A stretch of 64,000 nucleotides of DNA from Nocardia elegans NBRC 108235 (GTDB taxonomy: Bacteria; Actinomycetota; Actinomycetes; Mycobacteriales; Mycobacteriaceae): NCBI RefSeq assembly GCF_001612845.1, contig NZ_BDBF01000002.1:186001-250000 (forward strand), written 5' to 3'. The notes beneath the pieces are model-generated. The model saw nothing but the letters and a program-made list of their open reading frames with translations. It did no database searches and was not told where the DNA came from. Positions 1-8,626 of this stretch are shown one piece after another (positions within the stretch are counted from its first letter, which is position 1; every line of letters starts with the position of its first letter). A program made the position numbers and the translations under genes.

Positions 1-1
1 G

Positions 2-355
2 CCCGCGGCCGAACGGACCGCGAAAGTCGACGGCTACGAGGTGACTCTCGACGGCGATCTGGTGCCCGGCGAGGGCCGCCTGCTCACCCTGACCGTGCGG
101 AAGAACGGCGAGCCGGTCACCGACCTACAGCCGTATCTGGCGGCCTACGGCCATCTGGTGATCCTGCGGGCGGGCGATCTGGCCTATGTGCACGTCCACC
201 CGAACGGCGAACCCGGCGACGGCGTCACCGCCCCGGGCCCGGATGTCACCTTCCATACCGCCGTCCCCGGCCCCGGAACCTACCGGCTGTTCCTCGATTT
301 CGAGCACGGCGACGTGGTCCGCACCGCCGCGTTCACCCTGCCGACAATCGGGTGA
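2..355 (+). CDS. C-terminal part of a secreted, possibly metal-binding protein (5' truncated)
   Basis: The reading frame is open to the left edge of the window, so the N-terminus, with any signal peptide, is missing. The visible 117 residues form a beta-rich domain with the motif AYGHLVILR followed by YVHVHP, and a C-terminal stretch of the form GTYRLFLDFEHGDVV. This arrangement is known from actinobacterial conserved secreted proteins of the YtkA-like or heavy-metal-associated type, where the clustered histidines are suspected metal ligands. Metal binding is an inference here. A GTG at 41 could be read as a start, but the open frame upstream makes a truncated gene more likely. Confidence 0.6.
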   Translation, partial: PAAERTAKVDGYEVTLDGDLVPGEGRLLTLTVRKNGEPVTDLQPYLAAYGHLVILRAGDLAYVHVHPNGEPGDGVTAPGPDVTFHTAVPGPGTYRLFLDFEHGDVVRTAAFTLPTIG

Positions 356-410
356 GCGGTCTCGCATGCCGCGGTCAGCCCCGGGCCAGAGCGAACCACC
401 ACAGACACCG

Positions 411-1124
411 CTACCTCCCGATGGGATGTTCGGCGGTGCCCGTCCGGGCGGTGAATACCGCGAGGTCGGCGTTCTCGTCGTTCGCATCGCCGTGGGTGAA
501 GGCGGCGATCGCGAAGCCGGGACCGAAGGAGGCCGAGGCGACCTCGGTGCCGTCGTCCGACCATCCCCATTTCGTGCCGATGATCGCGGGAAGATGCGCG
601 GTGCCCCAGTTCTGTGCCGTACCGTCGGCGGCGATCGGGCTCGCGGTGGCCATCCACCGCAGCATGGGCGAACCGGGATCGGTGCGTTGCTTGGCGACGA
701 GGAATTCGGCTACGTCCCGGGCGCTGGTGTAGGAGTCGCCCCAGAACGAACCGCGCCGGGTATCAGCCGATCCGAATTCCGCGGCGGTGGCGTCGATGGC
801 GTGGGGGTACTTGGTATCCAGCTCACTGGCGGCGGCACTGTCGGAGAGCTGGATCGCGCGCTGCGCCGCCCGCCGATCCGAGGGAGACCCGTCGCCATGG
901 CGCAGCACGTAGTCGACCAGATACAGCTTGATGATCGACAGGGCGGGCCGGATCTCGTCGAAATTCTTTGTGCCGGCACCGGTTCCGGGGATCAGTGCGG
1001 CCACAGCGAACGACGTGCGCGGGTTCATCGGGATCGGATCGGATTGCGCGGGTGCCGGACTCGCCGTCGCGGCGCCGCCCGCTATCAACAGAGCCAGCAC
1101 GGGCGCCACAAGAGTTGTTCGCAC
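411..1124 (-). CDS. secreted beta-lactamase-fold (serine hydrolase-like) protein
   Basis: A 237-residue protein with an N-terminal hydrophobic signal segment ending near ASPAPA. It carries a plausible SxxK motif (SIIK), an SDSAA stretch in the place of the SDN loop, and GTKWGW in the place of the KTG strand. These are hallmarks of the class A beta-lactamase and penicillin-binding fold; proteins like this are common in Mycobacteriales and most have no proven beta-lactamase activity. The GTG at 1124 was chosen because AGGGAG lies about 9 bases upstream; an in-frame GTG at 1154 would add ten charged residues before the signal peptide. It is divergent from the GH43-like gene. Confidence 0.65.
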   Translation of the reverse strand: MRTTLVAPVLALLIAGGAATASPAPAQSDPIPMNPRTSFAVAALIPGTGAGTKNFDEIRPALSIIKLYLVDYVLRHGDGSPSDRRAAQRAIQLSDSAAASELDTKYPHAIDATAAEFGSADTRRGSFWGDSYTSARDVAEFLVAKQRTDPGSPMLRWMATASPIAADGTAQNWGTAHLPAIIGTKWGWSDDGTEVASASFGPGFAIAAFTHGDANDENADLAVFTARTGTAEHPIGR

Positions 1125-1363
1125 GAGTGAGTTCTCCCTCTTCGGTCTGGCCACCTTCTGTCGGCCACGGCCTTCGCCGCGTCGGCCGGGAGGTCGGTGC
1201 CGGTGGTGTCGAGCAAGATCACTTCACGTTCGGGCTGAACCGCGGTGCTGCGCATCGATTCCACTACAGCCGGCGGCGCGCTGGGGCCACGCCACGCCGG
1301 AGGCGAGTCCGCTCCGGCGCGCCTGCGGCGAATCGTCGCGCGCGAACCGCACAATCGCTGGTC

Positions 1364-2293
1364 ATGGCGATGGGACGCAGAGCCGCACTCGCGTTGCTGG
1401 CCGGACTGCCCCTGTCGGCGCCGGGGACGGCACGAGCGCAGTCGGCGCTACCGGGGATCGGCGCCGATCCCCAGCGGGTGCCCACGCGGTACACCATGAC
1501 GGCGTTTCGCACCGACAGTGACACCACCGTGGCCGTGTACCAGTCGGCGGATGCGACGGTGTTCACGCCGGTCGCCGAACGCGCGTTCACACCGCGCACC
1601 GGGTTGGCTCGCGATCCGAGCGTGCTGCTGCATACCGACGGCTGGTACTACCTCACCTACACCGAAGCCCCCGATGCGACCTCGATCGGTCTGGCGCGCA
1701 GCCGCGACCGGATCGCGTGGACGGAACTGGCCTCGGTCCCGATGCTGGTGCCGGGCCGCCTGGAAGGTGCGTGGGCCCCGGAGTGGTATGCCGATGCGGC
1801 GGGCCGAGTCGGCATCATCGTGTCGCTGACCTGGGGGCACGGCTTCACCCCGCACCTGCTGATACCGGCGGGCGCGGGACTTTCCGCCTGGGCGCCGCCG
1901 ATACCGCTGCTCGGCGTCGGCCCGAGCGGTCCGGGTTCGCTGGGCTACATCGACACGCAGCTGGTGCGGTGGAACGGGCGGGTGTACGCGTTCGTGAAGA
2001 ACGAGGACACCAAACTCGTGGAACTGACGGTCGCGGACAATCCCTTGGGCCCGTATTCCTTTGTGGCCGAAGGTGATTGGGCCGGATGGGGCGGCCCGCG
2101 GGAAGGCCCGTCGGTGGTGCCGCTGCCCGACGGCGGGCATCGCATCTATCTCGACGCCTACACCGAGGGCCGCTATCTCTACAGCGACAGCTACGACGGA
2201 TTTCGCACCTGGTCGGCGCCGGTGGAGCTCCCCGCTCTTTCCGGTGTCGTCCGACACGGCACGGTGCTGGCCGAATTCGGTTCCGCCCCATGA
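1364..2293 (+). CDS. secreted glycoside hydrolase family 43-like beta-propeller protein
   Basis: A 309-residue protein with a cleavable signal (MAMGRRAALALLAGLPLSA, then a likely Ala-x-Ala site at ARA). The mature part has repeated W/Y-rich strands such as ARDPSVLLHTDGWYYLTYT, AWAPEWY and REGPSVV. These resemble the five-bladed propeller of GH43 and related arabinanases, in which an Asp in the RDPSV strand and a Glu in EGPS-like strands act as acid and base. Carbohydrate hydrolysis outside the cell is therefore the likely role; the substrate cannot be read. ATG at 1364 or 1370 is the start, since upstream codons have no signal-like sequence. Confidence 0.65.
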   Translation: MAMGRRAALALLAGLPLSAPGTARAQSALPGIGADPQRVPTRYTMTAFRTDSDTTVAVYQSADATVFTPVAERAFTPRTGLARDPSVLLHTDGWYYLTYTEAPDATSIGLARSRDRIAWTELASVPMLVPGRLEGAWAPEWYADAAGRVGIIVSLTWGHGFTPHLLIPAGAGLSAWAPPIPLLGVGPSGPGSLGYIDTQLVRWNGRVYAFVKNEDTKLVELTVADNPLGPYSFVAEGDWAGWGGPREGPSVVPLPDGGHRIYLDAYTEGRYLYSDSYDGFRTWSAPVELPALSGVVRHGTVLAEFGSAP

Positions 2294-2312
2294 GATCTGC
2301 GGGCGGGCCGGA

Positions 2313-2978
2313 TCACTCGTAGTCCGGCGCCCAGTTGTCGGCGGTTTCCCCGGTGGTGAGGAAGATGGTGCGGCGTCCCACTTCCACGGCATTGTCGGCG
2401 AAGCGCTCGTAATACCGTCCCAGCAGCGTGAGGTCGACAGCGGCCGTGATGCCGTGCGCCCAGTCGTGGTCCAGCACCGCGGCCAGCAGTTGCTCGTGCA
2501 GATGGTCCAGCGCGTCGTCCTGGGCATCGAGACCGGCCGCGTCGTAGGGATCGCCGGTTTCGAGCACCGCCGCGGCGCTCGTGGCGATGGCGCAGGCGGT
2601 CGAGCCGAGACGCTCGACCAACGGCCGCACCGGTTCGGGAACGACGTGCTCGGGATGGCGCCGGCGTGCGCTGGTGGCGATGTGCCCGGCCAGCGCGCCC
2701 ATGCGCTGGAGATGGCCGGTGAGCTGGATAGCGGTCACCACCCGCCGCAACTCGCTGGCGACCGGGGCCTGCAAGGCCAGAAGCCGCAGCGCTTCCTGTT
2801 CGGTCTGCTGCGCCATCTCCTCGACCCGGCCGACGACGTCCAGCGCGGCCTCGGCCTGTTCGATATCGGCGTTCACCACCGCATAGGTGGCCGACGAAAT
2901 GGCCGTCCGGTCCTGTTCACACATCGCATGCAACAACTCGGCGAGCTGCCGCAGATTCGCGTGATAGTCCGACCGCAT
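2313..2978 (-). CDS. phoU: PhoU, phosphate-uptake regulator
   Basis: A 221-residue all-helical protein with the two PhoU repeats: an N-terminal MRSDYHANLRQLAELL helix and a C-terminal LLGRYYERFADNAVEVGRR helix, which carries the acidic metal-binding signature of the family. PhoU represses the Pho regulon by acting between the PstSCAB transporter and the phosphate sensor kinase. No pst or pho genes are adjacent, so this is a stand-alone copy, as is common in actinobacteria. The start at 2978 matches the usual N-terminus of the family; the frame stays open further upstream but that part is not PhoU-like. Confidence 0.9.
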   Translation of the reverse strand: MRSDYHANLRQLAELLHAMCEQDRTAISSATYAVVNADIEQAEAALDVVGRVEEMAQQTEQEALRLLALQAPVASELRRVVTAIQLTGHLQRMGALAGHIATSARRRHPEHVVPEPVRPLVERLGSTACAIATSAAAVLETGDPYDAAGLDAQDDALDHLHEQLLAAVLDHDWAHGITAAVDLTLLGRYYERFADNAVEVGRRTIFLTTGETADNWAPDYE

Positions 2979-3088
2979 ATCCCGATTCAACCCCAGTGGG
3001 ACGCACATTGCGAATTTCGTGCCGGACCGCCCGATCGCTGCGAAATAACCGGAATTCGCGTTCCGGACATTCGCTCGCGGTCTGCCAC

Positions 3089-3772
3089 TCACCCCAGCCG
3101 GTAGTTGTAACTCGCGTAGCGGTGCGAATCCGCACCCGCTTCCTCCCAGCTGTAGCTGTAGGTCCCCACATGCCCCAGCCGGAAGGAGCTGTCGGCCATG
3201 ATCGAGTAGCCGCTGCGCCGCGCTCGCTCACAGAACGCGTAGTCCTCGCCCAAATACCAGGTGTGCTCACCGTCGGGTACCAGCATGGGCAGGAAATACG
3301 GGACGGTCGGGCGGTCGAACCGCAGATTGCACACCGGAAGTTGTTCGTGTTCGGCGACGGTTTCGTAGACGTCGCGGTGGGTGAACAGGAATCCGGTGGC
3401 GGCGTATTTGATCTCCAGCAGTCCCCCGCCCTCACCGAACAGGATGCTCCGGGTTCCGGGCAATACATGGCAGGCCAGGCCGCGCACACCTTTCTTCGCA
3501 TAGATCCCGCACACGATCGGCAGATCGTGTTTGCGCAACCGGTCCACCGAATCCACATCGAACGCGATATCGGAATCGATCCACATCAGCCCTTCGAATC
3601 CGTCGCGCAACGCATCGGTGGCCATCTGACTGCGTCCCTGATCGATCGCCGCGAATCCCGTGACGGTCCGGACCTCGTAACCACGATGCTCCAGCCGGGC
3701 CAGATTGCGGGCGAAATCCGGTGCGATCGATCCGTGGGTCGGGACCAGGACAACACAGCGCGAGGGCTCCAT
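3089..3772 (-). CDS. GT-A-fold glycosyltransferase-like protein
   Basis: A 227-residue soluble protein. It begins with a Rossmann-like strand (RCVVLVPTHGSIAPDF), and residues 66-68 give a DxD motif within MWIDSDIAF, as used for metal and nucleotide-sugar binding in GT-A transferases. A later stretch, WYLGEDYAFCERARRSGY, resembles the ED motif seen near the acceptor site of GT2-like enzymes. The size is that of a minimal GT-A domain without membrane segments. Donor and acceptor are unknown. It lies about 110 bases from PhoU on the same strand. Confidence 0.65.
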   Translation of the reverse strand: MEPSRCVVLVPTHGSIAPDFARNLARLEHRGYEVRTVTGFAAIDQGRSQMATDALRDGFEGLMWIDSDIAFDVDSVDRLRKHDLPIVCGIYAKKGVRGLACHVLPGTRSILFGEGGGLLEIKYAATGFLFTHRDVYETVAEHEQLPVCNLRFDRPTVPYFLPMLVPDGEHTWYLGEDYAFCERARRSGYSIMADSSFRLGHVGTYSYSWEEAGADSHRYASYNYRLG

Positions 3773-4106
3773 GCCCGCAGCCTGCCATGCTCGCGAGGGG
3801 ACCGCTCGGCGTGGGAAGCGCCCGATCGCCGGGTCGCGGCCCCCGTCCGCGCCCCTCTACGCGGGCAGCGGGTTCTGCCTCAGAAAGCGGTGTCCGTCGG
3901 CTGCCCCGGTGCGGACCGCGCTGAATCCGTAGTCGATCAGACGTGGTTCGTAACAACAGTGAACTTCGACATGACCGAGTCCCTTCGCACGCAACATCAT
4001 CGGAAGGGACGTACAGGTCACACCTGTGGAAGGTGCGGTGTTCAACGGTTCGCGTCACCGGGACCAACCCATACCCGGCCGGGTCTTCGCACATCCGGAA
4101 GTCAGT
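3773..4106. other. 334-base stretch with only doubtful small open frames
   Basis: This is the gap between the saccharopine-dehydrogenase-like gene and the glycosyltransferase, both on the minus strand. It holds a 47-codon minus-strand frame (3857-4000, two Cys in HVEVHCCYEPR) without a ribosome binding site. It also holds an 11-codon frame (3937-3972, MSKFTVVTNHV) preceded by GAAGGGA at a good distance. Neither resembles a protein I know. The stretch may be the leader of the glycosyltransferase gene. Confidence 0.35.
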
Positions 4107-5198
4107 CTACGCGGGTGTGGCCCCGCGCAGTCCGGCATCCGCCGCCGCGGCGGTGAGCGGTTCCAGGCCGAAGGCTTCGACCGGCCCGAGGGCGCCGGTG
4201 CCGACGAGACCGCCGGCGAGCGTGGTGTGCGCGCCCCAGGCGAGGATCGCGGCGGTGAAGTCGTAGGGGTCGACGCCGGTCAGGGTGGCGGAGGACAGGA
4301 TTCGGCCCGTGGCGTCTCGGGTTTCGGCGACCGCCCAGGTGCGCGTCCGGGCCCGGGTGGCCGCATCGGGTCCCCCGGTCGAACCCTTGACCAGGGCATT
4401 CAAGGCACTCTCGGCCATGTGCTTCACGGGCGCCACCCGGGCGACGGTGTCCGTGACGAGGGAGGTCGCCTGCAGCACACGGGCGGCGCCACCGGGCATG
4501 CCGAGATAGACGTCGGCCTCGCGCAGGTTCGGATGGGCGCGGTGCAGAACGAGGTGTTCCGACCCCGGAATCGAGGCGCCGGTGAGCGCGCGGCCCTCTA
4601 CATCGAAGGTGTGCGTCCGGGCCCCGGTTCGCTCCGGCACGATGTCACCGTCGCGAAGGGCGAAGCCGCGCTCGAACAACATGCCGACCATGGATGCGCG
4701 GGTGCCGCCGCTGGTGCCGGGGCTGGCGATGAAGTAACCGACGTCGACGCGGGCGGCGTCCGGCGCGTCGCGCAGCGCGAGGGCGGCGGCCAGATTGCCT
4801 GGGACGTAATCGAATCCGAAGGCCGTCAGCAGGGCGGCACCCGCCTGGCGCGCCTCGGCGTCGTGATCGAAGACCCGGCGGATGAACGGGCCTTCGCCGG
4901 TCGAGTCGAAGTAGTGCGCACCCGCCTCGAGTGCCGCCTCCAGCGCCGGGCCGCCGTACCGCAGGAACGGTCCCACCGTCGTCACCAGCACGTCCCCGCG
5001 ACCGAGCAGGGCGCGCACCGATGCGGGATCGGCTACGTCGGCCACCGCGGTCTCGACGCCGCCGAGATCGGCCGCGAACTGCTGTAGCGCGGTGGCGTTA
5101 CGAGCGGCCAATAGCGGCTCGGCGCCGCGATCGAGCAGGGCTCGAGCGGTCAGCCGGCCGGTATATCCGGTAGCTCCGAACAACACGATCTTTGCCAT
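4107..5198 (-). CDS. saccharopine dehydrogenase-like NAD(P)-binding oxidoreductase
   Basis: A 363-residue protein opening with a Rossmann glycine motif (MAKIVLFGATGYTGRL). The stretch DVLVTTVGPFLRYGG and an HYFDSTGEGPFIRR-like segment follow, as in the family that includes mycobacterial trans-acting enoyl reductases and yeast Lys9-type proteins. Members reduce C=C or C=N bonds; the substrate here is not evident. The ATG at 5198 was preferred over 5204 because AGGGG sits six bases upstream of it. It is read in the same direction as the upstream PadR gene and could share its promoter region. Confidence 0.75.
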   Translation of the reverse strand: MAKIVLFGATGYTGRLTARALLDRGAEPLLAARNATALQQFAADLGGVETAVADVADPASVRALLGRGDVLVTTVGPFLRYGGPALEAALEAGAHYFDSTGEGPFIRRVFDHDAEARQAGAALLTAFGFDYVPGNLAAALALRDAPDAARVDVGYFIASPGTSGGTRASMVGMLFERGFALRDGDIVPERTGARTHTFDVEGRALTGASIPGSEHLVLHRAHPNLREADVYLGMPGGAARVLQATSLVTDTVARVAPVKHMAESALNALVKGSTGGPDAATRARTRTWAVAETRDATGRILSSATLTGVDPYDFTAAILAWGAHTTLAGGLVGTGALGPVEAFGLEPLTAAAADAGLRGATPA

Positions 5199-5309
5199 TG
5201 CCATCCCCTGTGTCCTGTTGGTCGCCGGCGGTTCGCGCCGGTTCGTCTCGACGTCGGCACCGTAACCGACGATAGGGCCGTCGAGCCGCACCCGGCCACG
5301 GTGGCATAT

Positions 5310-5930
5310 CTAGTCGCCGGGGGCGGCCTGGTCCCGGAACTGTGCCAGCGACTCCCACGACCAGGTGAGCGTCCCGTCGGCGAGGGCGGCGACAACGCCT
5401 TCCAGCCACCGTATTTCGGCCTCGATGACCGCGCGCTGATATTCGTCCTCGAGCATGGTGACACGCGGCAGGCCGAACCGCGTGGCCTGCGCGAGGCCCG
5501 TGTCGAGCTCGGAATGCTCGGCGCGCAACGCTTTCAGCCGGCGCTCCAGTTCTTCGCGGGCCGCGTCGGGACCGAGGAGCATCAGAAACGACAGGGCGGC
5601 CGGGAATTCGGGAAATTCGTTGCGGGGCACGGCGAGCATGTCCGTGAGCCAGGCCTTGCAGGCATCGCGGCCCGCGTCGGTGATCTCGTAGACCGTGCGT
5701 TCCGGATACTGCTGGTCGCGACCGGTGGTGCGGACCGCCACCAGACCGGCGTCCTGCAGGCGCGCGATCGTCTTGTACAGCTGGGCGCGCTGCCCGACAT
5801 TGACGACCTTGTCCTTGCCCCACTCCTTGATGCGGCGCTGGATGGCGTACGGATGCATCGGCTCCAGATGCAGGATGCCGAGCACCGCCATGGCGAGCGG
5901 GGATCGCTTGAACCGGTCGGAGGTGGGCAT
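5310..5930 (-). CDS. PadR-family transcriptional repressor
   Basis: A 206-residue regulator. The N-terminal winged helix (PLAMAVLGILHLEPMHPYAI, then a recognition region around QRAQLYKTIARLQDAGLV) is followed by a long C-terminal coiled-coil dimerisation half, as in PadR proteins of the Vir type. It is divergent from the small gene at 6055, and the 124-base gap holds repeated ACTAGT-containing elements, which are candidate operators for this protein and for control of both directions. The start at 5930 has GGATGGG upstream; an in-frame ATG at 5939 is possible. Confidence 0.85.
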   Translation of the reverse strand: MPTSDRFKRSPLAMAVLGILHLEPMHPYAIQRRIKEWGKDKVVNVGQRAQLYKTIARLQDAGLVAVRTTGRDQQYPERTVYEITDAGRDACKAWLTDMLAVPRNEFPEFPAALSFLMLLGPDAAREELERRLKALRAEHSELDTGLAQATRFGLPRVTMLEDEYQRAVIEAEIRWLEGVVAALADGTLTWSWESLAQFRDQAAPGD

Positions 5931-5955
5931 GTCACCCATCCTACTAGGTGCCACC

Positions 5956-5980
5956 CAACTAGTTTTCGAAAAACTAGTTG
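5956..5980. promoter_or_regulatory. inverted repeat, candidate PadR operator
   Basis: Two 11-base arms, CAACTAGTTTT and AAAACTAGTTG, are separated by CGA. A further ACTAGTTT lies at 5988-5995 and an ACTAGG at 5943. The cluster sits in the divergent gap between the PadR gene and the gene at 6055. It is unusually AT-rich for this genome, which fits a repressor site overlapping promoters. Binding by the adjacent PadR is inferred from position. Confidence 0.6.
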
Positions 5981-6054
5981 CTTCGATACTAGTTTGTGTG
6001 TCACTATTGGGAGGCAGGCGAACCCGACCACTGAGATCCGGAAGGACCAGAACA

Positions 6055-6519
6055 ATGACCCTCACGACCGACACCGTCCGCATTCACGCCGATCACGAAA
6101 CCGCCAAGCGTCTCGGCGATTGGACCCACGCCACCGCCTTCGAGGTGAAGGCCCGCTACGCGAGCGTCGTCATCGACCTGCGCTCGCCGTGGATCGAGGG
6201 CGAGGACCCGATCGTGGTCCATGCCGACGTGGATCACGCCATGGTCAAGCTGCTGGTTCCCGACGACGCGGTCGTCGAGCACAGCGACCTGGAGTGGACC
6301 GGGCGTGGCCGGGTGAAGGATTTCGCCCGGCCGCAGGATGCCGCCGGCCGAGTCGTCCGGCTGACCGGAGCCAGCACCAAGAGCGAGTTCCGCGTTCACC
6401 GCGGCGGCATCGCGATCCTCTCGGCACTGTTCAGCCGCGAGTTCTTCGACGACGCCCAGCAGGCACGCCGGCAGGGACGCACCCCGACCCTCGCCGACCC
6501 GGCCAACGCGCCGCGATGA
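6055..6519 (+). CDS. conserved hypothetical protein divergent from PadR
   Basis: A 154-residue soluble protein with no signal peptide or membrane segment. It starts at an ATG with GAAGGA upstream. Segments such as FEVKARYASVVIDLRSPWI, then VDHAMVKLLVPDDAVVE, suggest a beta-rich fold, and the tail is basic and proline-rich. I do not recognise a family. By position it is the likely target of the divergent PadR repressor and ends at a strong hairpin. Confidence 0.6.
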   Translation: MTLTTDTVRIHADHETAKRLGDWTHATAFEVKARYASVVIDLRSPWIEGEDPIVVHADVDHAMVKLLVPDDAVVEHSDLEWTGRGRVKDFARPQDAAGRVVRLTGASTKSEFRVHRGGIAILSALFSREFFDDAQQARRQGRTPTLADPANAPR

Positions 6520-6526
6520 CCGAGGA

Positions 6527-6558
6527 CCGCGCCGGGCGGCGGCAAACGCCCGGCGCGG
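6527..6558. terminator. bidirectional hairpin between convergent genes
   Basis: A perfect 12-base stem, CCGCGCCGGGCG with CGCCCGGCGCGG, encloses an eight-base loop. It lies between the end of the small gene at 6519 and the end of the thioesterase gene at 6563, so it could stop transcription from both sides. There is no clear T-run, as is usual in high-GC actinomycetes. Confidence 0.65.
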
Positions 6559-6562
6559 CTCG

Positions 6563-7339
6563 TCAGCGCGTGAGCGGTTCGATCCGCCCCAATGTGCGGG
6601 CGCTGCCGTCGACTTCGAGCTGCACATGCAGCGCGGCCGCATCCCGCCACGCGCGGATCAGCACCTCGTCGGCGCCCATCACCGGCCCGGCATGTTCGAG
6701 AATCACCCGATAGGGCGGCGCCGGTGCGTCGGGGAACCGCGCGAGCGCCTCCTCGACCGCCTCCCAATGGACCGCGTTGTTCACGTGCCCATAGCGGTCC
6801 ACATCGGTGACCCGCAGCGGAAACGGACGGACTTCGGCGTCGTCACCGGTGTCCTCGCGCAAGGCGGCGCGCCACCGCAGGCGGTGCTCGACGGTGGCGG
6901 CGCGCATCGGCGCCATGAAGCGCTCGGTCATCCGCGCCGGCCGCCCGGCCTCGATATCGACGTGAATGAGGAACATCTCGGTCTCGATCAGGCCGCCGTT
7001 CTCACTGCGCACCTGGATGCGCATGTTGCACCACCGATTCGACAGGGCGGACGGCCAGCGCCGCAGATGCACCCGATCCCCGAATTCGATGGGCCGCAGC
7101 ACGTCGATCACGGTCCGGCGCACGATCCACCCCGGATGCAAATCCCCGTCCTCGACCACTTGCAGGTGGTCGTAGCCGATGTCCTGCAGATACCGCGCCA
7201 CCGCATCGAGCCGCAGCCGCTGGTCCCCATCGGTGTCCCCGAGCCGCACCGGCCACTGTTCGTGAAACGCCCGGCTCTCGTCCGGACACGGCGACAGCGG
7301 AAACGCGATCTCGGCCAACCGATCGACAGCGGCACCCAT
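6563..7339 (-). CDS. acyl-ACP thioesterase-like double hotdog protein
   Basis: A 258-residue protein with two hotdog halves. The first has LDAVARYLQDIGYDHL and GWIVRRTVIDVLRPIEFGD; the second has VTDVDRYGHVNNAVHWEAVE, with the Asp-x-x-x-x-x-His-x-Asn pattern of thioesterases. This is the layout of plant-type FAT acyl-ACP thioesterases and their mycobacterial relatives, which release fatty acids from ACP or CoA. ATG 7339 has AAGGAG just upstream. It may be co-transcribed with the upstream gene at 7461-7844. Confidence 0.8.
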   Translation of the reverse strand: MGAAVDRLAEIAFPLSPCPDESRAFHEQWPVRLGDTDGDQRLRLDAVARYLQDIGYDHLQVVEDGDLHPGWIVRRTVIDVLRPIEFGDRVHLRRWPSALSNRWCNMRIQVRSENGGLIETEMFLIHVDIEAGRPARMTERFMAPMRAATVEHRLRWRAALREDTGDDAEVRPFPLRVTDVDRYGHVNNAVHWEAVEEALARFPDAPAPPYRVILEHAGPVMGADEVLIRAWRDAAALHVQLEVDGSARTLGRIEPLTR

Positions 7340-7460
7340 GAACGCTCCTTTTCCCGGGGACCGCGCCAGCGTAGCGATCGAGCCCGGAACCCCGGCGTCA
7401 ACACGGCGACACAGGCGCACGGCGACCTGGTCGATCGGCGCTACCGATCGGACTGCTGTG

Positions 7461-7844
7461 TCATCGGTCCGGCCGAGGTTTGCCGAGTTCCTCTGCGAGG
7501 ATGGGTATGCCGAGGTTGCAGGCGTGGATGCCTAGGACGCTGACCATTTGGAGGACCGTCAGGATCTGTTCGGGTGGCACACCCAAGTCCAGTGCGGCGC
7601 GGATGTGCCGGCGCACGCCCTGGGCGTACATGTGGGTGCAGGACGCGTCGATCGCGATGCTCAGCAATTCGACGAATTCCGGTGGAAAGATGTGGCGCGC
7701 GATCGGTGTGGCGTTCATGGCCATGAACCGTTCGGTCCATTCCGGGTCCCATTCGTAGAGCTGATCCCACAGCGGGTTCCAGCTACCGCCGGCCCGCATG
7801 CCGTCGACGACCGGTGTGGAAACCGGTGCGGGTGAATCGAACAC
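7461..7844 (-). CDS. carboxymuconolactone decarboxylase / AhpD-like protein
   Basis: A 127-residue helical protein. The stretch FPPEFVELLSIAIDASCTHMYAQ, followed by VRRHIRAALDLGVPPEQI, is characteristic of the carboxymuconolactone-decarboxylase-like fold. A single Cys followed by His replaces the CxxC of AhpD, so peroxidase activity of the AhpD type is doubtful; decarboxylase or unknown activity is more likely. The GTG start at 7844 has a full AGGAGG five bases upstream. Confidence 0.75.
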   Translation of the reverse strand: MFDSPAPVSTPVVDGMRAGGSWNPLWDQLYEWDPEWTERFMAMNATPIARHIFPPEFVELLSIAIDASCTHMYAQGVRRHIRAALDLGVPPEQILTVLQMVSVLGIHACNLGIPILAEELGKPRPDR

Positions 7845-7883
7845 GATGCCTCCTGAGATGTGGTCGAAGAGTCCGGCGGCCGA

Positions 7884-8615
7884 CTACTTGGCGGGTGCGG
7901 GCTGTGCGGGGTCCTTGCAGTAGGGCAGCTCGGGCGGGCACGGCGCCAGCACCGTCGAGAAGTACTGGATGGCGGAGAACAGGGTGATGGGACCACCGGC
8001 CAGGATGAGACCGGCCATCGATCCCACGGCGCCGAGCGTGGCGGCGCCCAGGACACAGCCGGCGACGGTGGCTCCGACGAACGGCGCCAGGAGCATGATC
8101 ACCGGACTGGAGATCGCCGCGCCGACGGCGCCGCCGACCAGGCAGCCGATTCCACCGCCGATGACCGCGCCCAGCACCGCGCTGACTCCGGCCGCGATGG
8201 CGACCCGCTGACCGAACGCGCCCAGCGCCTGCGAATCGCGTGGCGTGAACGATTCCGCCGCCTGCCGGACCGAGACGACATCGCGACGCGCCTGGGTCGG
8301 CCGCCCGTTACCGCGGTCCGGGGTGAGTGTCGCGGTGGAGCCGTCGATGTGGGCGGTGATCGGATACGCGATGTCGTCGACGGCGAAGGTCAGCGGCACG
8401 GCGGCGACCGGCCGATCCGCACGGTCGGTGAGAATCAATTGGCCCGCAACCACTTTCAGCTTGCCGTCCGAAGTAGTCACCAGGGCCGAATCCGCCTGAC
8501 GGCCGATCTCGTAGTGCACCGCGGTGCGGTCGGGTTCCGCATGAGCGGTGCCGGTGGTGACGGCGGCGGCGGTGATCCCGAGCGCCGTGATCAGTGCGGG
8601 TGTCGTGAATTTCAT
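7884..8615 (-). CDS. secreted glycine-zipper protein, paralogue of the genes at 20133 and 20850
   Basis: A 243-residue protein with a signal peptide (cleavage near TAHA/EPD). A beta-rich domain of about 90 residues follows, including ITAHIDGSTATLTP. The hydrophobic C-terminal half is rich in small residues (AVLGAVIGGGIGCLVGGAVG, then AGLILAGGPITLFS) and ends in a Cys/Pro tail. The glycine-zipper pattern suggests membrane insertion or assembly after export. The same architecture recurs in the two tandem genes at 20133-21593. Function unknown. ATG 8615 has GAGGAAACC upstream. Confidence 0.65.
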   Translation of the reverse strand: MKFTTPALITALGITAAAVTTGTAHAEPDRTAVHYEIGRQADSALVTTSDGKLKVVAGQLILTDRADRPVAAVPLTFAVDDIAYPITAHIDGSTATLTPDRGNGRPTQARRDVVSVRQAAESFTPRDSQALGAFGQRVAIAAGVSAVLGAVIGGGIGCLVGGAVGAAISSPVIMLLAPFVGATVAGCVLGAATLGAVGSMAGLILAGGPITLFSAIQYFSTVLAPCPPELPYCKDPAQPAPAK

Positions 8616-8626
8616 CGGTTTCCTCA

